DNA from: Microvirga rosea
GTDB taxonomy: Bacteria; Pseudomonadota; Alphaproteobacteria; Rhizobiales; Beijerinckiaceae
Reading direction: 5' to 3'
DNA length: 64,000 nt
Assembly: GCF_020595095.1 (NCBI RefSeq)
Contig: NZ_JAJDOP010000002.1
Coordinates: forward strand, 682,001 to 746,000
In this document: piece after piece, positions 27,896 to 35,542 of the stretch
How positions within the stretch are numbered: the stretch's first letter is position 1
Layout: each line of letters begins with the position of its first letter
Translations under genes and position numbers: made by a program
Notes under the pieces: generated by a model
Told to the model about the DNA's origin: nothing
Seen by the model: only the letters and a program-made list of their open reading frames with translations
Databases searched by the model: none

Positions 27896-29245
27896 ATGAA
27901 CGCTCATCCGTCCCGGGTCGCCGTCGACCTTTCCGCCCCCAACGATCTCGATGCCTGGTGGCTTCCGTTCACGGCGAACCGCGCCTTCAAGCAGCGGCCG
28001 CGCATGGTGTCCCGCGCCAAGGGCATGTACTACTACACGCCCGAGGGCAAAGAGGTGATCGACGGGGCCGCGGGCCTCTGGTGCTGCAACGCGGGCCATA
28101 ACCGCGACGAGATCACCGCCGCGATCCAGACCCAGGCCGCCGAGCTCGATTATTCCCCGGCCTTCCAGTTCGGCCATTCGGGCGGCTTCGCCCTCGCCTC
28201 GCGCATCGCGCAGCTCGCCCCGGGCGATCTCGACCACGTGTTCTTCTGCAATTCCGGCTCCGAGGCGGTGGACACCGCCCTCAAGATCGCCCTCGCCTAC
28301 TGGAACATTTCCGGCCAGGGCAGCCGCACGCGCCTCATCGGCCGCGAGCGCGGCTATCACGGAGTGGGCTTCGGCGGCATCTCGGTCGGCGGCATCGTGA
28401 AGAACCGGCAGTTCTTCGGCACCCTGCTGGCGGGCGTCGACCACCTGCCGCACACCTATAACCGGGCCGAGCAGGCGTTCTCGCGCGGCGAGCCGGAATG
28501 GGGCGCCCATCTGGCGGACGACCTGGAGCGCATCGTCGCCCTGCACGACGCGTCCACCATCGCGGCCGTGATCGTCGAGCCGATGGCCGGCTCCACAGGC
28601 GTGCTGGCGCCGCCGAAGGGCTATCTCCAGCGCCTGCGCCAGATCTGCGACAAGTACGGCATCCTGCTGATCTTCGACGAGGTCATCACCGGCTTCGGCC
28701 GCCTCGGCACCCCCTTCGCGGCGGAGCGCTACGGGGTGGTTCCGGACATGATCACCTTCGCCAAGGGCGTGAATTCCGGCGCGGTGCCCATGGGCGGCGT
28801 CCTGGTCCGCAAGGGCATCCACGATGCCTTCATGCAGGGTCCCGACAAGGCCATCGAGCTGTTCCACGGCTATACCTATTCGGGCCACCCTCTCGCCTGC
28901 GCGGCGGGCCTCGCGGCGCAGGACATCTACCGGGACGAAAAGCTCTTCGAGCGGGCCAAGGCCCTGGAGCCGGTCTGGGCCGATGCGATCCACGGCCTGA
29001 AGGACCTGCCCAACGTGCTCGACATCCGCACCATCGGGCTCGTGGGCGCCATCGATCTCGCGTCCCGTCCCGACGCGGTGGGCGCGCGCGCCTATGAGGC
29101 CATGGACCGGGCCTTCCAGGAGGAGGGCCTGATGATGCGCATCACCGGCGACACCATCGCCCTCTCGCCGCCCCTCATCATCACCGAGGAGCAGATCGGC
29201 GAGATCACCGACAAGCTCACCCGGGTGATCAAGAAGGTCGCCTGA
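27896..29245 (+). CDS. Omega-amino acid--pyruvate aminotransferase (class III, beta-alanine type)
   Basis: 449 residues. Class III PLP transaminase with Lys290 in TFAKGVNSGAVPMGG and the cofactor Asp261 in IFDEVITGFGRLG. The N-terminus DAWWLPFTANRAFKQRPRM (motif near residue 19) and DGAAGLWCCNAGH are diagnostic of the beta-alanine/omega-amino acid:pyruvate group. These enzymes move amino groups from beta-alanine, GABA or amines to pyruvate. It is monocistronic and convergent with the small membrane protein gene at 29334-29621. Exact donor is not readable from sequence. Confidence 0.92.
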   Translation: MNAHPSRVAVDLSAPNDLDAWWLPFTANRAFKQRPRMVSRAKGMYYYTPEGKEVIDGAAGLWCCNAGHNRDEITAAIQTQAAELDYSPAFQFGHSGGFALASRIAQLAPGDLDHVFFCNSGSEAVDTALKIALAYWNISGQGSRTRLIGRERGYHGVGFGGISVGGIVKNRQFFGTLLAGVDHLPHTYNRAEQAFSRGEPEWGAHLADDLERIVALHDASTIAAVIVEPMAGSTGVLAPPKGYLQRLRQICDKYGILLIFDEVITGFGRLGTPFAAERYGVVPDMITFAKGVNSGAVPMGGVLVRKGIHDAFMQGPDKAIELFHGYTYSGHPLACAAGLAAQDIYRDEKLFERAKALEPVWADAIHGLKDLPNVLDIRTIGLVGAIDLASRPDAVGARAYEAMDRAFQEEGLMMRITGDTIALSPPLIITEEQIGEITDKLTRVIKKVA

Positions 29246-29333
29246 CCCTTCCGCCCCATCGACACGCCATGGCCGGCCCCCGCGCCGGCCATGCGCTTTT
29301 TGGCGGCCCGCCCGATGACGAGGATACGTGCTC

Positions 29334-29621
29334 CTATGGACCGCGCCCGGGAAGGCGCGGGATCCGCCGCGCCGCCAGTGGCGGCGCCCTCTCCTCCCCC
29401 GGCACCGCCATCCAGTCGATCTCCGCCCCGGACGCCGCCCCCTCGGGGCCGCGACGCCGGGCCAGCAGCGCCAGGACGATCGCCGTCACGCCGCGCATGA
29501 CGCAGGCCACCGACCCCACCACCGTCACCGGCACGGCGACGAGCCAGAGCGCCTGAACCCAATCCGGCGACGATTGATATTTGGACAAGGCATCCGCCAG
29601 GACACTGTACGGCGGCTCCAT
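29334..29621 (-). CDS. Small single-span membrane protein behind a structured leader RNA
   Basis: 95 residues from MEPPYSVLADALSKYQSS. One hydrophobic stretch (residues ~24-54) is followed by ARRR and a polar, Pro/Arg-rich C-terminal tail, so the tail should be cytoplasmic. The start is well set: Shine-Dalgarno GGGGAG at 29633-29628 with six bases to the ATG at 29621. The frame is also open upstream to 29840, but that part is the structured leader. No function is recognised. A type I toxin-like mRNA is one possibility; a ligand- or ion-controlled membrane protein is another. Confidence 0.72.
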   Translation of the reverse strand: MEPPYSVLADALSKYQSSPDWVQALWLVAVPVTVVGSVACVMRGVTAIVLALLARRRGPEGAASGAEIDWMAVPGEERAPPLAARRIPRLPGRGP

Positions 29622-29838
29622 CGGCAACTCCCCTTCACGGTGAAGCGACCACCAGCGCCGCTGGTGGTCGGGGAGTTGAGAAGCCGTACGCAGACGGCCG
29701 CGCTGTCCTTTAGGCTTTCGCCCTGGACATGCGACAGCGCCTCCCCGACCGTAAGGTTGGGAAGGCATCGTTAGCGGCTGATGCTTGCCGCTGCGTAAGG
29801 GGTTCTCACGCCCCAGAACCGGTGTGCCCGGTTCCGGC
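29622..29838 (-). ncRNA. Structured 5' leader with alternative helices, riboswitch-like, class unknown
   Basis: Read on the minus strand. Early part: hairpin GAACCGG (29834-29828)/CCGGTTC (29822-29816); hairpin GCGGC (29791-29787)/GCCGC (29778-29774), whose loop GCATC (29784-29780) can form a pseudoknot with GATGC (29769-29765). Core: GGTCGGGGAG (29750-29741) pairs with CTCCCCGACC (29675-29666) around two hairpins, GCGCTGTC (29740-29733)/GACAGCGC (29707-29700) with an inner GAAA tetraloop, and GCCGT/ACGGC. Expression platform: CAACTCCCC (29678-29670) is also perfectly complementary to GGGGAGTTG (29633-29625), which contains the Shine-Dalgarno. A third option folds GGTCGGGGAGG back on CCTTCCCAACC. 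I do not recognise a known riboswitch class. Confidence 0.7.
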
Positions 29839-29843
29839 AACGA

Positions 29844-29872
29844 GATAACACGGGGAAGCGGTGCGGGGTCAA
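29844..29872 (-). promoter_or_regulatory. Sigma70-type promoter for the structured leader
   Basis: On the minus strand TTGACC (29872-29867), 17-base spacer, GTTATC (29849-29844). Transcription would start near 29838, just before the first leader hairpin. Confidence 0.55.
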
Positions 29873-29892
29873 TGGCGCGAGCATCGCTCCGC

Positions 29893-30024
29893 CGTCATTT
29901 CCGCGCAGGCGGGAGCCGTCGCATCAGGGTTGAGGATCGAGAGCTGCGAGGGAGCCGGTGTGGCTTCTCTTCCATCGTCAGCGGTTATGGGTTCCGGACT
30001 TGCCTTCCGGCCATCCGGAATGAC
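29893..30024. repeat. Long palindromic repeat, copy a (degenerate left end)
   Basis: Right arm TATGGGTTCCGG...CCGGAATGAC is intact; left arm begins GTCATTTCCGCG and is diverged. Its middle (GTGTGGCTTCTCTTCCATCGTC) resembles copies d and f. First of the three-copy cluster a-b-c. Confidence 0.7.
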
Positions 30025-30039
30025 AGTGGCGGCGCTCCC

Positions 30040-30180
30040 GTCATTCCGGGGCCGCGCAGCGGAGCCCGGAACCCAGAGCCGTTGAGGTTTCCGAAAGGGG
30101 TGCACGGGTGCCGTCGCGTCTTTTCCGGGATCGTCGTGGTTATGGGTTCCGGGCTCTCGCGATGCTCGCCCCGGAATGAC
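30040..30180. repeat. Long palindromic repeat, copy b
   Basis: Starts GTCATTCCGG, left arm ends CCCGGAACCCA, right arm TATGGGTTCCGGGC, ends CCGGAATGAC. Its spacer (GAGGTTTCCGAAAGGGGTGCAC) is the reverse complement of the spacer in copy g, so b and g are inserted in opposite orientation. Confidence 0.85.
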
Positions 30181-30192
30181 AGGGGCGCTTCC

Positions 30193-30319
30193 GTCATTCC
30201 GGGGCGCCGCAGGCGAGCCCGGAACCCATAGCCGCTGACAGTCCCGAAAGAAGCGCATCCTGAAGGCACCTCCTCCGGCAGCGTTCGTGCTTCTGGGTTC
30301 CCGCCTTCGCGGGAATGAC
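30193..30319. repeat. Long palindromic repeat, copy c (variant right arm)
   Basis: Left arm GTCATTCCGGGGCG...CCCGGAACCCATA as in the others; right arm is the variant CTGGGTTCCCGCCTTCGCGG ending GGGAATGAC. Twelve bases after copy b. Confidence 0.75.
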
Positions 30320-30402
30320 AGTGGGGGGCTGGCCCGGCTCCGTCGCACCAAGCCCGGGCGCGTGCAGAACGGCTCGGGTGCTCGGGGCGTCCAACGGCTT
30401 TT

Positions 30403-30417
30403 GTTCTCATTTTGTTC
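30403..30417 (+). promoter_or_regulatory. LexA (SOS) box, alphaproteobacterial type
   Basis: GTTCTCATTTTGTTC fits GTTC-N7-GTTC, the LexA operator of Alphaproteobacteria; on the other strand it reads GAACAAAATGAGAAC with the usual A-rich spacer. It touches the -35 hexamer of the next promoter, a position suited to repression. Confidence 0.7.
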
Positions 30418-30446
30418 TTGACTGGCGGGACAAGCTGAGCTATATC
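30418..30446 (+). promoter_or_regulatory. Sigma70-type promoter under the LexA box
   Basis: TTGACT (30418-30423), exactly 17 bases, TATATC (30441-30446). Start of transcription would be near 30453, reading toward the Cys-rich small protein at 30837. Confidence 0.65.
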
Positions 30447-30452
30447 GTTTCA

Positions 30453-30836
30453 TAGATCAGGTCCTGACGAGGGGCGCACTCGCGAGGCGTCGCAAGAGCG
30501 GGACCGGACACGGTCCCGTCGGTGCGGTCACGCAGCCGCACCGGATGGGAGGCCCAGGATGCTGGGCGGGTTGTCGGGATCGGTCGCAGGCCCCCGTCGC
30601 ACGAGACGGAGCCCGCCTGCGGCGATGCCTGAGCCTTGCCTCTCCTGTCCGCCTAAAAGAACCGTGCGCGAAGAGGCATCTCGGCTCTTCCCTTCCCCAT
30701 CATCCGCGAGCCGGGCTGCCCGACGCGCCACCCTCGATAAGCTTCCCGGCCCGGAGCCCCCAAAGGTCTCCGGGCCCGCAGGCCCATGCCTTTTTTCCCG
30801 CATGTTTTTCCATCGATCATTTTTGAGGTGTTCATC
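30453..30836 (+). other. Long leader between the SOS promoter and the Cys-rich gene; no convincing gene
   Basis: 384 bases. Hairpins include GGGACC/GGTCCC near 30509-30526 and GTGCGG/CCGCAC near 30519-30541. A frame at 30559 has a possible SD (GGGAGG) but overlaps the terminator-like stem and has poor third-position GC, so I do not call it. Confidence 0.4.
30748..30796 (+). terminator. Terminator-like hairpin inside the leader
   Basis: GGCCCGGAG (30748-30756) pairs with CTCCGGGCC (30768-30776). An alternative GGGCC/GGCCC stem (30772-30785) sits nearer the T run TTTTTT at 30790-30796. It could end a short SOS-induced RNA or attenuate the downstream gene. Confidence 0.45.
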
Positions 30837-31103
30837 ATGAGCCGCGTTCAGCGCATCCTCGCCCACCTGCCCGATGCCGACGACGCCCTGCGCCGTCTCG
30901 CCGACGTGATCCAGATCCCCGAAACCTGCCGCCGCCGCACCTGCCGCACCCAGCGCCGCTGCCGGGGCGGCTATGGCCCGCCATGCTATTTCGAAAACCG
31001 CCAGCGCTTTGCCGATGCGGTGCTGGAGGAGATGGACGACCACCGCGAGGTCTGGCTCAAGGAGCGCACCACCATCGCGGCGCTGCTGCGCTCCTGCCCG
31101 TGA
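30837..31103 (+). CDS. Cys/Arg-rich small protein of unknown function
   Basis: 88 residues from MSRVQRILAHLPDADDALRRL. The start has GAGGTG eight bases upstream. A helical N-terminus is followed by a cysteine cluster (Cys31, Cys36, Cys42, Cys50; CRRRTCRTQRRCRGGYGPPC), then an acidic helix and Cys87 at the end. The spacing could hold a zinc ion or Fe-S cluster, but no known motif matches exactly. I recall similar small Cys/Arg proteins in other Hyphomicrobiales, which supports it as real. The SOS-type promoter 400 bases upstream would make it DNA-damage inducible if the hairpin at 30748 does not stop transcription. Confidence 0.7.
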   Translation: MSRVQRILAHLPDADDALRRLADVIQIPETCRRRTCRTQRRCRGGYGPPCYFENRQRFADAVLEEMDDHREVWLKERTTIAALLRSCP

Positions 31104-31119
31104 GGCAACCGCGCCACCC

Positions 31120-31267
31120 GTCATTCCGGGGCGAGCGGATGCGAGAGCCCGGAACCCATATCCGCTAGCGGCGCAGGATAGAGAGCGACGGTGGCCGTTG
31201 CGGCTTCTCTGGCATCGTCACCGGTTATGGGTTCCGGGCCCGCACCGGAGGTGCGTCCCGGAATGAC
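31120..31267. repeat. Long palindromic repeat, copy d
   Basis: GTCATTCCGG to CCGGAATGAC, with internal arms CCCGGAACCCATA and TATGGGTTCCGGGC. Spacer GGTGGCCGTTGCGGCTTCTC is shared with copy f in the same orientation. Seventeen bases after the stop of the Cys-rich gene. Confidence 0.85.
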
Positions 31268-31280
31268 GGTACCGCGCTCT

Positions 31281-31423
31281 GTCATTCCGGGTCGAGCGTC
31301 GCGAGAGCCCGGAACCCATATCCGCTGGCGGTTCGAGATTGCGGAGCAACGGTGGCCACTGCGCTTGATCCTGAACGGTTGTGTTTATGGGTTCCGGGCT
31401 CGCCTGCGGCGCCCCGGAATGAC
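31281..31423. repeat. Long palindromic repeat, copy e
   Basis: GTCATTCCGG to CCGGAATGAC, 13 bases after copy d. It ends 16 bases from the stop codon of the GIY-YIG gene. Confidence 0.85.
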
Positions 31424-31439
31424 GGGAGGTGTGGCGGGG

Positions 31440-31727
31440 TTATTGGTTGAGGACCAAGGAGAGATCCGACCAGTCGGGGTTCATCTCTTCGATCAACCTG
31501 ATCTTCCAGTCCCGCCGCCACTTCTTCAGGCTTTTCTCACAGGCAATCGCCTCGTCGATGCGCTCGTAGGTTTCGTACCAGACGAGGCGGTGGACATCGT
31601 ATTTGGCGGAGAAGCCCGGAACGGCCTTGGATTTGTGCTCACCGACCCGACGGGACAGATCGTTGGTGACGCCGAGATAAAGCGTCCCATGGCGGCGGCT
31701 GGCCAGAAGATAAACGGAGTACGTCAT
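31440..31727 (-). CDS. GIY-YIG nuclease superfamily protein (UPF0213/YhbQ-like)
   Basis: 95 residues from the ATG at 31727 (a TTG at 31736 would add three). The GIY half reads SVYLLAS and the YIG half LYLGVTNDLSRRVGEH, with the catalytic Arg in SRRVGEH and a Glu in the KSLKKWRRDWK-preceding helix (AIACEKSLKKW). The small single-domain size matches the YhbQ-like group, whose members cut DNA weakly or process RNA ends. It is bracketed by palindromic repeats: copies d-e at its 3' end and copies f-g 62 bases upstream of its start. Confidence 0.9.
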   Translation of the reverse strand: MTYSVYLLASRRHGTLYLGVTNDLSRRVGEHKSKAVPGFSAKYDVHRLVWYETYERIDEAIACEKSLKKWRRDWKIRLIEEMNPDWSDLSLVLNQ

Positions 31728-31789
31728 GCGACCCAACGAATGCGAGGCACATGATACTATGTTTCACATCCCCGGCAAGCTCCCCTTTC

Positions 31790-31937
31790 GTCATTCCGGG
31801 GCGAGCGTCAGCGAGAGCCCGGAACCCATACACGCTGACGTCACAGGAGAGAACGCTATGGTGGCCGTTGCGGCTTCTCTGGCACCCTCAGCGGTTATGG
31901 GTTCCGGGCCCGGCCCGCAGGGCCGTCCCGGAATGAC
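31790..31937. repeat. Long palindromic repeat, copy f
   Basis: GTCATTCCGG to CCGGAATGAC; nearly the same as copy d including the middle GGTGGCCGTTGCGGCTTCTC. Lies upstream of the GIY-YIG start. Confidence 0.85.
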
Positions 31938-31950
31938 GGGAACGCCCACT

Positions 31951-32091
31951 GTCATTCCGGATTGCCGCAAGGCAAGTCCGGAACCCATACACGCTGGCGA
32001 TGCAGGAGAAGATGCGATGGCAACCGTGCACCCCTTTCGGAAACCTCAACGTTTATGGGTTCCGGGCTCCGCTGCGCGGCCCCGGAATGAC
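31951..32091. repeat. Long palindromic repeat, copy g
   Basis: GTCATTCCGG to CCGGAATGAC, 13 bases after copy f. Spacer GTGCACCCCTTTCGGAAACC is the reverse complement of that in copy b. Confidence 0.85.
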
Positions 32092-32199
32092 GGGGCAGCG
32101 CTTGGGGCGGGATCGGCGCGCGGCATCAACCCTTGCCCCTCCCGGCGTCACGGGGTAGGACCGCCACAACCTTTTCTCATCATCCGGCTATCCTGACCC

Positions 32200-33684
32200 A
32201 TGTCCAAGCCCGACAAAATCAAGGCGCGCGCCCCGCGCGGCTTTGCCGACCGTGGCCCCGCGGAACTCGCGGCGACCGAGCGCATGCTCGCGGCGATCCG
32301 TGAAAGCTATGAGCTTTACGGGTTCGAGGGGGTCGAGACGCCGTTCGTCGAATACACGGACGCCCTGGGCAAGTTCCTGCCCGACCAGGACCGGCCGAAC
32401 GAGGGCGTGTTCTCGTTCCAGGACGACGACGAGCAGTGGCTCTCGCTCCGCTACGACCTCACCGCGCCGCTGGCCCGCTACGTGGCCGAGAATTTCGACG
32501 CGCTGCCCAAGCCGTATCGCAGCTACCGGGCCGGCTGGGTCTTCCGGAACGAGAAGCCGGGACCGGGCCGCTTCCGCCAGTTCATGCAGTTCGACGCCGA
32601 CACGGTCGGCGCGGCCTCCGTCGCGGCGGACGCGGAAATCTGCATGATGGCCGCCGACACCCTGGAAAAGGTCGGCATCGGGCGCGGCAGCTATATGGTC
32701 AAGATCAACAACCGCAAGGTTCTGGACGGGGTGCTGGAAGCCATCGGCCTCGGCGGCGAGGGACAGGCCGGGCAGCGCCTGACGGTCCTGCGCGCCATCG
32801 ACAAGCTCGACCGGCTCGGCCCCGACGGGGTGCGCCAGCTCCTCGGCCCCGGCCGCAAGGACGAGAGCGGCGACTTCACCAAGGGCGCCGGGCTCGCGGA
32901 CGACGCGATTGCGCGGGTGCTTGCCTTCACCGAGGCGAAGGGCGCCTCCAACGCCGCGACGGTGGAGAACCTGCGCGGGGTCGTCGGAAGCTCCGCTCGC
33001 GGATCCGAGGGCGTGAACGAGCTGGCGGAGATCGCCGCCCTCGTGAGCGCCTCGGACTACGAGGACCGCATCGTCATCGACCCGTCCGTGGTGCGCGGCC
33101 TCGAATATTACACCGGCCCGGTCTACGAGGCCGAGCTGACCTTCACGGTGACGGACGAGGACGGACGCCCCGTCCGGTTCGGCTCCGTCGGCGGCGGCGG
33201 GCGTTATGACGGCCTCGTCGGCCGCTTCCGGTCCGAGCCGGTTCCGGCGACGGGCTTCTCCATCGGCGTCTCCCGCCTGTTCTCGGCCCTGAAGATGGTC
33301 GACAGCCCCATCGTGTCCGGCGCGCAGGCCCCCGGCCCCGTGGTGGTTCTCGTGATGGACAAGGACCAGATCGCCGCCTACCAGCGCATGGTCGGCACCC
33401 TGCGGCGGGCCGGAATCCGCGCCGAGCTCTATCTCGGCTCCTCCGGCATGAAGGCGCAGATGAAATACGCCGACCGGCGGCAGAGCCCCTGCGTGGTGAT
33501 CCAGGGCTCCAACGAGCGGGAGCGCGGCCAGGTGGAGATCAAGGACCTTATCGAAGGCGCCAGGGCGGCCGAGGCCATCGCGTCCAACGCGGAATGGAAG
33601 GCGGCCCGTCCGGCCCAGTTCTCGGTCTCCGAGGACAAGCTGGTGGACGCGGTGCGGGAGGTGCTGGGGCGGCATTTCGCCTGA
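32200..33684 (+). CDS. hisS: Histidyl-tRNA synthetase
   Basis: 494 residues. Class II synthetase. Motif 2 region is [23 protein letters not shown] (near residue 107, seen as [14 protein letters not shown]). The histidine-binding [14 protein letters not shown] is near residue 305, and motif 3 is [12 protein letters not shown]. The C-terminal anticodon-binding domain is present. It charges tRNA-His. The upstream 108 bases after repeat g hold no visible promoter motif. The histidine biosynthetic pair hisZ-hisG follows about 760 bases downstream with one gene in between. Confidence 0.97.
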   Translation: MSKPDKIKARAPRGFADRGPAELAATERMLAAIRESYELYGFEGVETPFVEYTDALGKFLPDQDRPNEGVFSFQDDDEQWLSLRYDLTAPLARYVAENFDALPKPYRSYRAGWVFRNEKPGPGRFRQFMQFDADTVGAASVAADAEICMMAADTLEKVGIGRGSYMVKINNRKVLDGVLEAIGLGGEGQAGQRLTVLRAIDKLDRLGPDGVRQLLGPGRKDESGDFTKGAGLADDAIARVLAFTEAKGASNAATVENLRGVVGSSARGSEGVNELAEIAALVSASDYEDRIVIDPSVVRGLEYYTGPVYEAELTFTVTDEDGRPVRFGSVGGGGRYDGLVGRFRSEPVPATGFSIGVSRLFSALKMVDSPIVSGAQAPGPVVVLVMDKDQIAAYQRMVGTLRRAGIRAELYLGSSGMKAQMKYADRRQSPCVVIQGSNERERGQVEIKDLIEGARAAEAIASNAEWKAARPAQFSVSEDKLVDAVREVLGRHFA

Positions 33685-33763
33685 ACGCCCTGCCCCGCCG
33701 GGCTGGAACTCCCTCGCACCCTCCCGGGTTGTCAGGGTAAGCTTGACCAATCAGGAGGCCGTC

Positions 33764-34294
33764 ATGGCGAAAGCCAAAGCCAAGAAACATCCCGGCGACA
33801 AAGCGAAGGCGAAGAGCAAGGGCAAGAAGGATTCGGGCAAGAAGGATTCGGGCCAGAAGCTCTCGAAGGCCCTGGGCGGGTTCGCGCCCCTCAAGGACAT
33901 GCTCAACTCCGATCTCGGGCGCGAGCTCCTGGCGGACGCCCTGATCGCAGCGGCGGGCGCCGCCGCGGCCGCGTTGACCAAGACCCGCACGGCCAAGAAG
34001 GCCGGCGCCGCCACCGCCGATGCGGGAGCCGAGGCCGCGGGCCTGGCCCGCGAGGCCATGAACACCGCAGCGGGCGCCGTCGCCGGCGTCGTGAGCGAAA
34101 CCGCCCGCCAGTTCCTGCCTGCCGCCCTCGTGGGCGAAACGGACGAGGATCATCGCGCCGGCGCAAAATCCGGCACCCGGGAGACCAAGCCCCGCTACGT
34201 TCAGCGCTCCAGCGATCACAGCAAGCGCAAGACCTCGAGCGGCGTGGCCAAGGCGGCGGATAAGACGGCGGACAAGGGCAACAAGTCCGCCTGA
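33764..34294 (+). CDS. Ala/Lys-rich protein of unknown function
   Basis: 176 residues from the ATG at 33764, chosen because AGGAGG lies just upstream; a TTG seven codons earlier would include the SD in the coding region. The N-terminus is strongly basic (AKAKAKKHPGDKAKAKSKGKK). The middle is an Ala-rich, possibly amphipathic or membrane-associated helix (LADALIAAAGAAAAALTKTR), and the tail is again Lys-rich. The composition recalls histone H1-like or DNA-binding proteins, but no domain is certain. Confidence 0.75.
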   Translation: MAKAKAKKHPGDKAKAKSKGKKDSGKKDSGQKLSKALGGFAPLKDMLNSDLGRELLADALIAAAGAAAAALTKTRTAKKAGAATADAGAEAAGLAREAMNTAAGAVAGVVSETARQFLPAALVGETDEDHRAGAKSGTRETKPRYVQRSSDHSKRKTSSGVAKAADKTADKGNKSA

Positions 34295-34444
34295 TCCGCC
34301 CCATCCCTGTCTCTGGAGACGCCGGGCGCGTCTCCAGACCTTCCCCTTTCGTCCCTCCCATTCACCCTTCCGGTCGAAAACGGTCGCGTTCGGGCCCAAG
34401 CGTTGCTAGAGAGCAGGCGACGATCAAGGGTTCGAGCGACGGTT

Positions 34445-35542
34445 GTGACGGAGACGGATGCCATTCTTGCGCTGATCGCGCTCTTCGAGCGCGAAGGCTA
34501 CGCGCGTGTCGAACCGCCGGTGCTGCAGCCCGCGGACGTGTTCGTCGATCTGTCCGGCGAGGATATCAGGCGACGCATGTTCGTTACCCAGGACGCCTCC
34601 GGCACCGAGCTGTGCCTGCGTCCGGAATACACGATCCCCGTCTGCCTCCAGCATCTGGGCACCCATGGGGCCGAACCCGCGGGCTACAGCTATGGCGGGC
34701 CGGTCTTCCGCATGCGTCCCGGCGAGACCGGGGAATTCCTCCAGGCGGGCCTCGAATCGATCGGCCGCCGCGACATCTCTGCGACCGATGCGGAAATCCT
34801 GGGTCTCGCCCTGGAAGGGCTGGAGCCGCTCGGCCTTCGCGACATCAAGGTCAAGCTCGGCGACATGGGCCTGCTGAACGCGCTTATCGACGCGCTCGGG
34901 GTTTCGCCCGCAGCCAAGCGGCGGGTCATTCGGGCCATCGTGTCCGGCCAGGGGCTTGCCGCCTTGAGCGAGCCGGATCAGCAAGGACAGCCGGAGCATG
35001 CCGGATTGCTGGCCGCCATCGAGGGCCAGGCGCCCCAGGCGGCAAAGGCTTTCGTCGAGGACATCCTGTCCATCGCGGGCATTGCCCGGGTCGGCGGGCG
35101 AAGCGCCGGGGAAATCGCCGAACGGTTCCTCGCCCGCGCCGCCAATCGCGGCGGCCTGAGCGAGGAGGTCCGCGCCGTGATCGAGCGGTACCTGAGCATC
35201 TCGGGCGATCCGGATCAGGCGGCGGATGCGGTGCGCGTTCTCGCCAAGGAGGCGGGGCTCGACCTGTCCGAGGCGCTCGGCCTCTTTGAGGAGCGCACCG
35301 GCTTCATGGCGGCGCGGGGGCTCGATGTCGGCGCCTTCTCGTTCGCCGCCACCTTCGCCCGCAATCTCGACTACTACACGGGCTTCATCTTCGAGGTGCA
35401 GGACGCCCGCCGGGCCGACGGAAAGCCGATCGTGGGCGGGGGACGCTACGATCATCTCCTCGAACACCTCGGCGCCACCCAGCCCATCCCGGCCGTCGGC
35501 TGCTCTTTCTGGCTCGATCGCATCACGGGGAGCACCCCATGA
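34445..35542 (+). CDS. hisZ: ATP phosphoribosyltransferase regulatory subunit
   Basis: About 365 residues. HisZ is a HisS paralogue without aminoacylation activity that forms the allosteric hetero-octamer with short HisG. Class II fold features are GTELCLRPEYTIPVC, MRPGETGEFLQAGLESIG and FARNLDYYTGFIFEV. Start uncertain: GTG at 34445 gives the family-like N-terminus VTETDAILALIALFEREGY; a TTG at 34403 would add 14 residues. The stop overlaps the hisG ATG (ATGA at 35539-35542), so the subunits are translationally coupled. Confidence 0.92.
   Translation: MTETDAILALIALFEREGYARVEPPVLQPADVFVDLSGEDIRRRMFVTQDASGTELCLRPEYTIPVCLQHLGTHGAEPAGYSYGGPVFRMRPGETGEFLQAGLESIGRRDISATDAEILGLALEGLEPLGLRDIKVKLGDMGLLNALIDALGVSPAAKRRVIRAIVSGQGLAALSEPDQQGQPEHAGLLAAIEGQAPQAAKAFVEDILSIAGIARVGGRSAGEIAERFLARAANRGGLSEEVRAVIERYLSISGDPDQAADAVRVLAKEAGLDLSEALGLFEERTGFMAARGLDVGAFSFAATFARNLDYYTGFIFEVQDARRADGKPIVGGGRYDHLLEHLGATQPIPAVGCSFWLDRITGSTP

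Noticed and set aside
29622..29840. Coding extension of the small membrane protein upstream to 29840
   Set aside because: The frame is open but these bases form the helices of the leader, and the best SD is at the internal ATG.
30559..30840. Possible 93-residue gene downstream of the SOS promoter
   Set aside because: Has an SD-like GGGAGG but overlaps the terminator-like hairpin and the next start, and third codon positions are not GC-biased as in neighbouring genes.
29893..32091. CRISPR array
   Set aside because: Repeats are ~140 bp palindromes with short gaps and similar middles, not short repeats with unique spacers; no cas genes.
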